Positions 1-6,361 are shown, numbered from the stretch's first letter. The stretch is DNA of 10,348 nucleotides from Akkermansia sp. (GCA_017628435.1 JAGBZE010000072.1:1-10348), one strand, 5' to 3'. Notes: a model not told the origin generated them from the letters alone. Translations and numbers: made by a program.

Positions 1-1131
1 GGCGAGAGCACCATCGCCGGTGACATTGCATGCGGTGCCGAAGTTGTCCATGGTAATGTAGAGAGCAATCATGATGGCCTGTTCCTGGTCGCCGAAGCCG
101 AGCATAGAGCTAAGCACGCCAAGGGCTGCCATGATGGCACCACCCGGCACACCAGGTGCGGCAACCATGACTACGCCTAGCATGAAGATGAAGCCTGCCA
201 TCTGGACGAGGTCAACCGGTGTGCCCTGCATCATCATAATAGCCATGGCGCAGGCTACGATTTTGAGGGTGCTGCCGGAGAGGTGGATGGTGGCGCAGAG
301 GGGAATGACGAAGCCTGCCACATCGTTGTTTACGCCGTTGGCAATGGTCTGGCGCAGGGTGACGGGAATGGTGGCGGCGCTGGACTGAGTGCCCAATGCG
401 GTGAAATAGGCGGGCAGCATGCGCAGTAGCAGGGTAAAGGGATTGCGGCGGGCGATGATGCCGGCTACGCAGTACTGGAAGATGAGCACGGCAATGTGCA
501 GCACGAAGATGATGCCGATGATGCGGATGAAGACGTGCAGGATGCTCATGGCCTGGCCGGAGTAAGACATGTTGAGCGCGATGCCGAAGATGAAGAGCGG
601 CAGCAGCGGAATGATGACGACTCCAATGGTGCGGTAGATGATCTCGCGGAGGTCGTTAAATGTGTTCAGCAGGGCATGTCCGCGCAGGTTTGCCATGCCG
701 AGCCCCAGCAGGAACGCCAGCACCAGCGCAGTCATCACGCCCATGAGCGGTGCAATTTCGATGCTGAAATAGGCCGTGGCATCATGAGCCTCTGCCAGTT
801 TCTGGGGCAGGGTGCCGCTTTCGATAAGCCTGGGGAAGAAGGTGATACTGGTGAAATAGGAGAGGAACCCGGATATCAGCGTGGCCAGGTAGGCCAGCGC
901 TGTGGTGCCCAGCAGCAGCTTGCCGGCTTTCTGGCCGATATCGGCAATGGCGGGGGCTACAAGCCCCACGATGAGCAGCGGGATGATGAAGCCCAGGAAC
1001 TGGCTGAACAGGCCGTTGAAGGTGATGAATATGCGGGTGAGCCACAGCGGCAGCACATCCCCCAGCAGCATGCCCGCCACCATGGCGATGATGATGCGAG
1101 CAATCAGTCCAATCTTAAATTTCTTTTTCAT
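1..1131 (-). CDS. Dicarboxylate/amino acid:cation symporter (SDF/DAACS family), C-terminus cut by window edge
   Basis: An inner-membrane secondary transporter of the glutamate/serine/cystine carrier fold, 377 residues visible; the family is usually about 400-430, so only the last few dozen are missing. The start is the ATG at 1131, giving MKKKFKIG before the first hydrophobic segment. Visible landmarks are the serine-rich hairpin 1 (GTQSSAATIP, residues 247-256), the TM7 segment (ATIHLSGS, 280-287), hairpin 2 (APGVPGGAI, 325-333) and the TM8 binding segment (DNFGTACNVTGD, 362-373). The fold assignment is secure. The substrate is not: the TM7 NMDG sodium motif reads HLSG, and the TM8 position equivalent to Arg397 of GltPh, which binds acidic side chains, is Gly365. 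A neutral or sulfur amino acid is therefore more likely than glutamate or aspartate (inference). It starts 18 bases after the PatB-like gene and probably shares its transcript. No Shine-Dalgarno sequence is seen. Confidence 0.93.
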   Translation of the reverse strand, partial: MKKKFKIGLIARIIIAMVAGMLLGDVLPLWLTRIFITFNGLFSQFLGFIIPLLIVGLVAPAIADIGQKAGKLLLGTTALAYLATLISGFLSYFTSITFFPRLIESGTLPQKLAEAHDATAYFSIEIAPLMGVMTALVLAFLLGLGMANLRGHALLNTFNDLREIIYRTIGVVIIPLLPLFIFGIALNMSYSGQAMSILHVFIRIIGIIFVLHIAVLIFQYCVAGIIARRNPFTLLLRMLPAYFTALGTQSSAATIPVTLRQTIANGVNNDVAGFVIPLCATIHLSGSTLKIVACAMAIMMMQGTPVDLVQMAGFIFMLGVVMVAAPGVPGGAIMAALGVLSSMLGFGDQEQAIMIALYITMDNFGTACNVTGDGALA

Positions 1132-1149
1132 AAACGGGAAAACAGGGTT

Positions 1150-2304
1150 TTATTCATGGGAAAGGTGGGCTTGCACGGCGGCCTTGATGGCCTCCAGCCC
1201 GGTGCGGAGCAGCTCCGGAGAGGTGGCAAAGTTCAGGCGCACGCATTGCGGGTCTCCGAAGTTTGCGCCGTCATCCAGGAAAACATCAGCTTTTTCCAGG
1301 AAGAAATCGTGCGGCGATTCCACGCCCAGGGCGGAGCAGTCAATCCATGCCAGGTAGGTGGCTTCCATATGGCGTACCTTGAGCATGGGTAGTTCGGAGG
1401 CAATGAAATCGTACACTGTATGGCGGTTGGTGCGCAGGGTGGCGAGCAGCTTCTTGTGCCAGTCCCAGCCGTGGCGGTAGGCTGCCAGTGAGGCGGCGTA
1501 GGCAAAGACATTCAGCGTAGGCAGGGTGTGCCCCTGTATTTTGCGGATGGTGGCCAGCAGCAGCTGGTTCGGCACGGCCATGTAGGTGAAGCAGATGCCG
1601 GCAATGTTGAAGGTCTTGCTCGGGGCGCTCAGCATCACGACTCGCTGCAGCAGCGGCTCCGGCAGATTCAGGGCTGTGGTGTGCTTTTTGTCCTCATCCA
1701 GCACTAGGTCGCAGTGAATTTCGTCAGAGCAGAGAATCATATCATGCCGCTCGCAGAACTCGGCCAGGCGCAGAATATCCTCCCGGCTCCAGACCCGACC
1801 CAGCGGGTTGTGCGGGTTGCAGAGCAGGAACATTTTTGTGTTCGGGGAAACGGCGGCCTCCATGGCTTCCCAGTCAAATTCCCAGCGGCCATTCACATTG
1901 GCATAGGGTACCTGCAGCAGGCTGCAGTTGGCATCCTCGTGGCAGTGCAGCATGGGCGGATACACCGGGGTGCAGACCATAATCTCGTGCTCCGGCTGGC
2001 GGCACACTGAGCGGGCTACCAGGGTGAAAGCCGGCACGCAGCCGGGAAGGGCATGCAGCCATTCGGGGCGGGGTGCCTGCACTCCATGGTTGCGGGTCAA
2101 GTAGGCGCAGATGGCTTCGCGCAGTTCATCGGTCATGAACGCATAGCCGTAGAAACGGTGGTTGAGTCGCTGCTGCAGGGCATCCACCACGCAGGGAGGT
2201 GATTCAATATCCATATCGGCAATGCCGAAGGGCAGGGGGCCCTGCAAATCCCATTTGATATTTCCGGTTTCGCGGCGGCTGTCGGTAGAGGCAAAGCGTA
2301 TCAT
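1150..2304 (-). CDS. patB: MalY/PatB-family PLP-dependent C-S lyase (cystathionine beta-lyase type aminotransferase)
   Basis: A cytoplasmic fold-type I PLP enzyme of 384 residues, the normal length for MalY/PatB. Members cleave the C-S bond of cystathionine or cysteine conjugates, giving a thiol (for example homocysteine), pyruvate and ammonia. Visible motifs are the N-terminal block ending in KWD (17-19), NPHNPLG (163-169), SDEIHCD (193-199, Asp194 expected to bind the PLP pyridine nitrogen) and SAPSKTFNIAG (226-236, Lys230 as the Schiff-base lysine). The IHCD and SKTFNIAG blocks are typical of MalY/PatB rather than of aspartate aminotransferases. The ATG at 2304 gives the family-typical N-terminus and lies about 20 bases after the predicted transcription start. 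No Shine-Dalgarno is seen; the start context is CACACCATG. The symporter gene follows after 18 bases, suggesting coupled uptake and breakdown of a sulfur amino acid (inference). A plain aminotransferase role cannot be excluded. The symbol reflects the family, not proven function. Confidence 0.9.
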   Translation of the reverse strand: MIRFASTDSRRETGNIKWDLQGPLPFGIADMDIESPPCVVDALQQRLNHRFYGYAFMTDELREAICAYLTRNHGVQAPRPEWLHALPGCVPAFTLVARSVCRQPEHEIMVCTPVYPPMLHCHEDANCSLLQVPYANVNGRWEFDWEAMEAAVSPNTKMFLLCNPHNPLGRVWSREDILRLAEFCERHDMILCSDEIHCDLVLDEDKKHTTALNLPEPLLQRVVMLSAPSKTFNIAGICFTYMAVPNQLLLATIRKIQGHTLPTLNVFAYAASLAAYRHGWDWHKKLLATLRTNRHTVYDFIASELPMLKVRHMEATYLAWIDCSALGVESPHDFFLEKADVFLDDGANFGDPQCVRLNFATSPELLRTGLEAIKAAVQAHLSHE

Positions 2305-2312
2305 GGTGTGGT

Positions 2313-2331
2313 CAGTGTTGCTCCAGTGTTG
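2313..2331. repeat. Tandem direct repeat CAGTGTTG x2 at the patB-like transcription start
   Basis: Two exact copies of CAGTGTTG (2313-2320 and 2324-2331) are separated by CTC, an 11-base period, close to one DNA helical turn. They begin at the base next to the -10 hexamer and cover the predicted start site. The position suits an operator for a dimeric regulator, but no regulator is identified and chance is possible for an 8-base unit. Confidence 0.5.
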
Positions 2332-2360
2332 ATTTTAGCAGTATTTGCCCGCTGATACAA
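2332..2360 (-). promoter_or_regulatory. Sigma70-type promoter of the patB-symporter unit
   Basis: On the minus strand the -35 TTGTAT (2355-2360) and the -10 TAAAAT (2332-2337) are separated by exactly 17 bases. The predicted start near 2325 leaves a leader of about 20 bases before the ATG at 2304. The promoter lies directly downstream of the tRNA terminator. Confidence 0.75.
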
Positions 2361-2363
2361 GCA

Positions 2364-2399
2364 GGAAACAAAGAAAGCCTTGCATTTCTGCAAGGCTTT
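2364..2399 (-). terminator. Intrinsic terminator of the tRNA-Val gene
   Basis: A perfect 11-base-pair stem (2374-2384 with 2389-2399, AAAGCCTTGCA on the minus strand) closes a GAAA tetraloop and is followed on the minus strand by CTTTGTTT. The hairpin begins 6 bases after the tRNA 3' end. The + strand side also has a short T run, so it could work in both directions, though no + strand gene is seen to need it. Confidence 0.9.
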
Positions 2400-2405
2400 T
2401 TGAAG

Positions 2406-2477
2406 TACGAAGTATAAGATTCGAACTTATGACCCCATCCGTGTGAAGGATGTGCTCTACCACTGAGCTAACTTCGC
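2406..2477 (-). tRNA. tRNA-Val (anticodon CAC)
   Basis: A 72-base cloverleaf without an encoded CCA end. On the minus strand: acceptor GCGAAGT/ACTTCGT, D stem GCTC/GAGC with a 7-base loop, anticodon stem CATCC/GGATG around loop TTCACAC, a 5-base variable loop, T stem ATAAG/CTTAT around TTCGAAT, and discriminator A. The anticodon CAC reads the valine codon GUG. The first acceptor pair is a G-U wobble rather than G-C. The gene stands alone with its own promoter and terminator. Just after the 3' end, TACTTC occurs again, echoing the acceptor arm. Confidence 0.97.
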
Positions 2478-2506
2478 ATGTTCTGCTCCCTCGTGGGTGC
2501 GGCGGA

Positions 2507-2535
2507 ATGATACACGAAACGGCGGCTGAATGCAA
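2507..2535 (-). promoter_or_regulatory. Sigma70-type promoter of tRNA-Val
   Basis: On the minus strand the -35 TTGCAT (2530-2535) and the -10 TATCAT (2507-2512) are separated by 17 bases. Transcription should begin near 2500, about 23 bases before the mature 5' end at 2477, which leaves a short leader for RNase P to remove. Confidence 0.85.
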
Positions 2536-2546
2536 GCCTTTTTTTA

Positions 2547-2575
2547 ATAAAAATCATTATTTTTATGATAAAAAT
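2547..2575. repeat. AT-rich triple repeat upstream of the tRNA promoter (UP-element-like)
   Basis: The 8-mer ATAAAAAT occurs at 2547-2554, as its exact reverse complement at 2559-2566, and again in direct orientation at 2568-2575. The block starts 12 bases upstream of the tRNA -35 box and continues towards it with an A/T run at 2539-2546. This is where UP elements, which bind the RNA polymerase alpha C-terminal domain, sit at stable-RNA promoters. The role is inferred from position and composition. Confidence 0.5.
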
Positions 2576-2621
2576 CGGCATGTTTATTCCGAGTGTCTGA
2601 ACATCAGTTTTTTGTGGTTGA

Positions 2622-2658
2622 AATAAAAAAGTCCTGCTTCGCGGTGCGGAGCAGGACT
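2622..2658 (-). terminator. Intrinsic terminator of the pheA-holB-yicC-gmk operon
   Basis: On the minus strand AGTCCTGC (2651-2658) pairs with GCAGGACT (2630-2637) around a 13-base loop, followed directly by a run of T with one A (TTTTTATTT). The hairpin begins 22 bases after the gmk stop codon and has the textbook rho-independent shape. Confidence 0.9.
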
Positions 2659-2680
2659 GGTTATTGGGAAATGTGATGAA

Positions 2681-3262
2681 TCAGCGCAGCGGGGTGCGCA
2701 TGCCGAGTGCGGCGAGCAGGGAAGAGAAGCGGGAGTAGTCGCTTTCGCGGTCTGCAGAAACCAGGGTAAACTGGTATTCACCCATGCGGGCATCCTCCTC
2801 GGCGGCGTTGCGCAGACGCAGCAGAATCACCTCTTCGGCATCTGTCTGGCGGCCACGCAGGCGGGCTTCGAGCTCATCGGAGGGGACGTGGATGTACACA
2901 TCGGCATAGGCGCGGCGGATGATGGCATCATCGCAGGCGCGGATGCTGGCTGCGCCCTGTACGTCGATATCCATCACCACATTCTTGCCGGCCTGCAGCA
3001 GGTCGATGATATCGCTCTTGAGGGTGCCGTAGCTGTTGCCGTGCACGGTGGCGTGCTCCAGGAATTCGCCGGCGGCCACCTTGGCGGCAAACACCTCAGG
3101 GGTGAGGAAGTGGTAATCCACGCCATCCTGCTCGCCCGGGCGGGGCTGGCGTGTGGTGCAGGAGATGGAATAAGCGGTGAGGCCGTCCTTCTCTGCGCGT
3201 CGGCAAAGGGTGGTTTTGCCGCTGCCGGAGGGACCGGATACAATAAGGAGTGTTCCAAGCAT
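2681..3262 (-). CDS. gmk: Guanylate kinase
   Basis: Converts GMP (and dGMP) to GDP using ATP, an essential cytoplasmic step in guanine nucleotide supply. The protein is 193 residues, slightly shorter than the roughly 200-210 usual in the family. The P-loop is GPSGSGKT (10-17). The GMP-binding block SCTTRQPRPGEQDG with DYHF supplies Ser33, Arg37, Arg40 and Tyr49, and Glu68 in GEFLEH completes the pocket. MDIDVQGA (96-103) is the conserved strand after the GMP domain. The same frame stays open upstream, but the ATG at 3262 puts the P-loop at the normal distance from the N-terminus, and upstream starts would fall inside yicC. It lies 16 bases after the yicC stop, last in the operon, with a terminator just beyond. 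yicC-gmk adjacency is common in bacteria. No rpoZ (omega) gene follows, although it often does elsewhere. Confidence 0.97.
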   Translation of the reverse strand: MLGTLLIVSGPSGSGKTTLCRRAEKDGLTAYSISCTTRQPRPGEQDGVDYHFLTPEVFAAKVAAGEFLEHATVHGNSYGTLKSDIIDLLQAGKNVVMDIDVQGAASIRACDDAIIRRAYADVYIHVPSDELEARLRGRQTDAEEVILLRLRNAAEEDARMGEYQFTLVSADRESDYSRFSSLLAALGMRTPLR

Positions 3263-3278
3263 GGTGATAAATGAGAGT

Positions 3279-4154
3279 TTATTCGATATTCTGAACCTGT
3301 TCGCGGATTTTTTCCAGCTCTGTCTTGGCGGTGACCACGAGCTGAGCCAGCTCGGCATCATTCGCCTTGGAGCCGGTGGTGTTGAGTTCGCAGAAGATTT
3401 CCTGGCAGAGGAAATCGAGCGTACGGCCCACGGGTTCTGCCTTGTCGCAGATTTTCTCGAATTGGTTGAGGTGGGACTCCAGGCGGGTCATTTCTTCCGA
3501 CACGTCGCAGCGGTCGGCAAAGAGGGCAATTTCCTTGATGATGCGCTCATCATCCAGCGGCAGCGGCAGGCCTGCCTCAGCCAGGCGCTTGAGCAGCACC
3601 TCGCGGTGGCGGGTGGGCACGCCGGCGGCGCGGGCCATGAGCTGCTCCCGGAAGTTGCGCAGCGTGGCAATGCGGGAGAGGAGGTCTCGCTTCATGTTTT
3701 CGCCCTCCTGGGCTCGCAGGGTGATGAAGGCTTCCAGTGCTTCGCGCACGGCTGGCTCGGCTGCGGCCTGAATTTCCTCCATGGGGATGTCGCTTTCCGT
3801 TTCCTCGGTAATGATGCCCAGACGGAGCAGGGAATCCAGCGAGGTATCCACCGCGCGGCCCAGTGCAGCCTCGGCCTCTGCCAGGGTGGCGGTGAGGGCG
3901 GTGAGCTTGTCGCGGTTCAATGCCAGTGCCCCGGTGCTGCCGGGAGTCTGTTGCAGGGAAAGAGATACATTCACGCGCCCGCGCGAGACAGCCGAAGCCA
4001 CCATATCGCGCACGGCTGTTTCCAGTGCGGCCCAGGCGCGGGGGAGCACCACGGCTATTTCTGCCTGTTTGCGGTTTACGCCGCTAATTTCGACCCGGAT
4101 GGAAGAACCACCCAGGGGGGCTGTGGCAGCCCCGAATCCGGTCATACTATTCAT
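3279..4154 (-). CDS. yicC: YicC/YloC-family endoribonuclease
   Basis: A 291-residue member of the YicC family, whose E. coli and B. subtilis members have been reported as endoribonucleases. The N-terminal YicC domain starts with MNSMTGFG, matching the family's usual MxRSMTGYG-like start, and continues with the EISGVNRK and LPRAWAALE blocks and SRGRVNVSL (57-65). The C-terminal domain (formerly DUF1732) contains ADRCDVSEEMTRLESHLNQF (213-232), GRTLDFLCQE (243-252), ELNTTGSK (256-263) and the characteristic end REQVQNIE. Both domains are complete. The start codon overlaps the holB stop as ATGA (4151-4154), which suggests translational coupling and explains the lack of a Shine-Dalgarno sequence. 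gmk follows 16 bases later. Catalytic residues are not assigned from sequence alone. Confidence 0.95.
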   Translation of the reverse strand: MNSMTGFGAATAPLGGSSIRVEISGVNRKQAEIAVVLPRAWAALETAVRDMVASAVSRGRVNVSLSLQQTPGSTGALALNRDKLTALTATLAEAEAALGRAVDTSLDSLLRLGIITEETESDIPMEEIQAAAEPAVREALEAFITLRAQEGENMKRDLLSRIATLRNFREQLMARAAGVPTRHREVLLKRLAEAGLPLPLDDERIIKEIALFADRCDVSEEMTRLESHLNQFEKICDKAEPVGRTLDFLCQEIFCELNTTGSKANDAELAQLVVTAKTELEKIREQVQNIE

Positions 4155-5128
4155 AAATTGATATTGCCAATGATGTTGAGCAGGTGCGAATCGAGGGTAA
4201 GCGCCTCGTTCACATTGAAATTGAGGTCAGTGCGCAGGGCCTCCAGCGCGCGCATGCGCAGCAGCAGTTCTGCCACCGGGCGCGCGGCGGCCAGTCCGGC
4301 AATCTCCGGGGTGATGGGCTGCACATCCGGCGCGTGCGAGGCAATCAGAACGGCCTGGCCCAGGCAGAGAGAAAGCAGCTCGAGCATCTGCTCGCGCTCG
4401 GCCAGGTATTCGGTTTCGATGAGCGCGGCGGTGGCATCCTTCTGGCGGTTTTCCCAGTCGCGGATATCCGTGCCTTCGGCAATGGCCTTGGCCTCAGCCT
4501 TAACGGCGGCGGTGAGTCGTTTGCTGATTTGCTCCTTGCGCTCTGTCAGCAGTGCCTGGAAATCGGCGCGCAGCGCCAGGGCTGCCACGTCAGAACCCAC
4601 CAGAGGCAGGGCTGCCGCCACGGCGGGCAGGAAAGCCTGCTGCGCTTCGGAAAGGTGTAGGGCGCTGCTCGGCTCGTGCAGCGGCACGCGCACGCATCGG
4701 GAAAGAATGGTGGTGAGCAGGCGGCTGGGCTGCTCGGTAATGAGGATGATGACCGTCTGCGGCGGTGGTTCCTCCAGCGTCTTCAGGAAGGCATTGGCCG
4801 CTTCCTCCATCATGCGGTCGGCCTCCAGAATGATGACCAGCTTGGTTTCCCCGGCATCTGCACGCAGAGCCAGGAAGGGCTCCACCCCGCGAATATCCTC
4901 AATAAGAATCTTGCGGCTCTTGGAACCGGGGCGCAGCACGCGGCACATGTGGTGGCGCAGTGTCTCCAGGCTCTCGGCCCGCGTGCCGTTCAGCTCCTCC
5001 GCCAAAGCCAGGGCCAGGCGGTGGGTGCCGGCGGCCGGGGTGCCGGTGAGCAGCAGGGCATGCGGTAATCTGCCGCTGCGGCGGGCGTGCAGCAGAAGCT
5101 GGCGGGCTTGTTCCAGATTAAAGGACAT
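4151..5128 (-). CDS. holB: DNA polymerase III delta' subunit (clamp loader)
   Basis: The delta' subunit holds the clamp-loader pentamer together and supplies the arginine finger to a neighbouring gamma/tau ATPase. The protein is 325 residues, within the family range. The AAA+ fold is visible: a degenerate P-loop GTPAAGTH (29-36) without the lysine, as in E. coli delta', which does not hydrolyse ATP; the acidic strand LVIILEADRM; NAFLKTLEEPPPQT (112-125); and the ILSRC sensor block (141-145) with Arg144 as the likely finger. The four-cysteine zinc module normally inserted after the P-loop helix is absent, replaced by a short LNGTRAESLE linker (37-46). The C-terminal collar region is weakly conserved. 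It starts 16 bases after pheA and overlaps yicC by 4 bases. A DnaX-like or generic AAA ATPase is the alternative, but the lost lysine and the length favour delta'. Confidence 0.85.
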   Translation of the reverse strand: MSFNLEQARQLLLHARRSGRLPHALLLTGTPAAGTHRLALALAEELNGTRAESLETLRHHMCRVLRPGSKSRKILIEDIRGVEPFLALRADAGETKLVIILEADRMMEEAANAFLKTLEEPPPQTVIILITEQPSRLLTTILSRCVRVPLHEPSSALHLSEAQQAFLPAVAAALPLVGSDVAALALRADFQALLTERKEQISKRLTAAVKAEAKAIAEGTDIRDWENRQKDATAALIETEYLAEREQMLELLSLCLGQAVLIASHAPDVQPITPEIAGLAAARPVAELLLRMRALEALRTDLNFNVNEALTLDSHLLNIIGNINL

Positions 5129-5144
5129 GGTGGGGGATAGAGTC

Positions 5145-6209
5145 TTATTTTTCCGGGTAGGAACCCAGCACCTTGAGCACCGGGCATTGTTCCTTCAGCT
5201 CGGACAGGCAGCTGCGCAGTGGCTCTTGTGCCTCGTGGCCTTCCACATCAATGTAGAACAGGTATTCCCAGGCGCGGTCGCGGCCGGGGCGGGAATCCAG
5301 GCAGAAGATGTTGATGCCGTGGGTGCGGAAATGCTCCAGCACATCCACCAGACTGCCGGACTTATTCGGCACGGTGAAGCAGATGGTGGTGCGGTCGTGC
5401 CCGCTGGGTTTGGTGGTCTGCGTGCCGATAACCACGAAACGCGTAGTGTTGGTGGCTACATCCTGCACATGCTCGGCCAGAACGCCCAGACCATGCAGAC
5501 GTGCAGCCAGCGGGCTGCCCAGGGCGGCGGCGCCTTCCTCTGTCTTTTCCAGTGCCATGCGGGCTGCTGCGGTGGTGCTGGCGGTGGGAATCTGGTCTGC
5601 GTGCGGGTAATTGGCCTGCAGCCACTGGCTGCACTGGCCCAGTACCTGTGGGTGGGAGTAAATGGTGCGGATTTCGCTGGACGGGATATTGGCCATGAGG
5701 CAGTGCTGCACGGCCTGGTGCACCTGGGCGCAGATGCGCAGGGTGGTGTGGGCGAACATATCCATGGCCTGCACCACGCTGCCGTGTGTGCTGTTTTCCA
5801 GCGGAATCACACCGTAATTCACCTCGCCTCGCTCCACTGCAGAGAAAACGTGGTCAAATGTGGCGTAGGGAACCAGCTCCACGCTGTCGCCAAAGCGGCT
5901 CAGGGCTGCCTGGTGGCTCCAGGTTCCCTCCGGACCCAGGTAACCGATGCGCATGTTGCCCTCCAGGTGGAAGGAGCAGCTTACAATCTGGCGCCAGATG
6001 CTCAGGATGCTCTTTTCCGGCAGCACATCGTTATTCAGTTTGAGAATTTTTTCAATGAGCGCACATTCACGCTCCGGTACGAAGGTAGGAGCGCCGGCGG
6101 ATTTCTTGATTTCACCCACCTGGTGCACACAGGCGGCGCGCTGCTTGAGCAGCTCCACCAGCCGTGCGTCTATGCTGTCAATCTCCTCTCTCAGCCTGTC
6201 TAAACTCAT
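5145..6209 (-). CDS. pheA: Bifunctional chorismate mutase / prephenate dehydratase (P-protein)
   Basis: Converts chorismate to prephenate and then to phenylpyruvate, the committed route to phenylalanine. There are 354 residues in three parts. The AroQ-type chorismate mutase (about 1-80) has Arg7, Arg24, Lys35 and Arg47 at positions matching active-site residues of the E. coli enzyme. The prephenate dehydratase domain (about 87-262) starts at IGYLGPEGTWSHQAA and ends with the catalytic-region TRF (256-258). The ACT domain (about 273-351) senses phenylalanine, with SGSLVDVL in place of GALV and DSRP (305-308) in place of ESRP. The ACT domain predicts feedback inhibition by phenylalanine. No tRNA-rich leader peptide or attenuator is possible, because the promoter lies almost at the start codon. 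First gene of the four-gene operon; holB follows after 16 bases. All domains look complete. Confidence 0.96.
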   Translation of the reverse strand: MSLDRLREEIDSIDARLVELLKQRAACVHQVGEIKKSAGAPTFVPERECALIEKILKLNNDVLPEKSILSIWRQIVSCSFHLEGNMRIGYLGPEGTWSHQAALSRFGDSVELVPYATFDHVFSAVERGEVNYGVIPLENSTHGSVVQAMDMFAHTTLRICAQVHQAVQHCLMANIPSSEIRTIYSHPQVLGQCSQWLQANYPHADQIPTASTTAAARMALEKTEEGAAALGSPLAARLHGLGVLAEHVQDVATNTTRFVVIGTQTTKPSGHDRTTICFTVPNKSGSLVDVLEHFRTHGINIFCLDSRPGRDRAWEYLFYIDVEGHEAQEPLRSCLSELKEQCPVLKVLGSYPEK

Positions 6210-6221
6210 ACCTGTGCGCGG

Positions 6222-6250
6222 ATTATACCACAGCTGCAGCCATCGTTCAA
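6222..6250 (-). promoter_or_regulatory. Sigma70-type promoter of the pheA operon
   Basis: On the minus strand the -35 TTGAAC (6245-6250) and a perfect -10 TATAAT (6222-6227) are 17 bases apart. The expected start near 6215 leaves only about 6 untranslated bases before the pheA ATG at 6209. The AGG just before the ATG is too close to act as a normal Shine-Dalgarno. Confidence 0.85.
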
Positions 6251-6333
6251 CCCTGTTTTTCTTAATTCAGTTCAAGGGTGATTCTTTGGCGCTTCTGCTG
6301 CCCGAATTCCCCGTGCGAGGAAGGCGAATTTGC

Positions 6334-6361
6334 TTGACGCGCCGCATGTCTTGTGTATAGT
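6334..6361 (+). promoter_or_regulatory. Sigma70-type promoter of the large prepilin-like gene
   Basis: The -35 TTGACG (6334-6339) and the -10 TATAGT (6356-6361) are separated by 16 bases. The predicted start near 6368 lies about 18 bases before the ATG at 6386. A possible in-frame GTG at 6353 lies inside this promoter, so it is unlikely to be the start codon. Confidence 0.72.

Noticed and set aside
496..1392. A 298-codon + strand open frame over the symporter and the patB-like gene
   Set aside because: It crosses two real minus-strand genes, and its composition (rich in Gln, Asp, His, Gly) is typical of an antisense shadow.
2335..2535. A small minus-strand open frame of 66 codons
   Set aside because: It covers the tRNA-Val gene, its terminator and its promoter, so it is a chance frame.
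3177..6203. A 1008-codon open frame on the + strand across gmk, yicC, holB and pheA
   Set aside because: It is antisense to four confidently identified genes, its translation is low-complexity and resembles no protein I know, and it has no sensible start region. It arises from the GC-biased codon use of the real genes.
6245..6275. GTTCAA repeated at 6245 and 6270 in the divergent promoter region
   Set aside because: The shared core is only six bases, and one copy is simply the -35 box of pheA, so an operator cannot be claimed.
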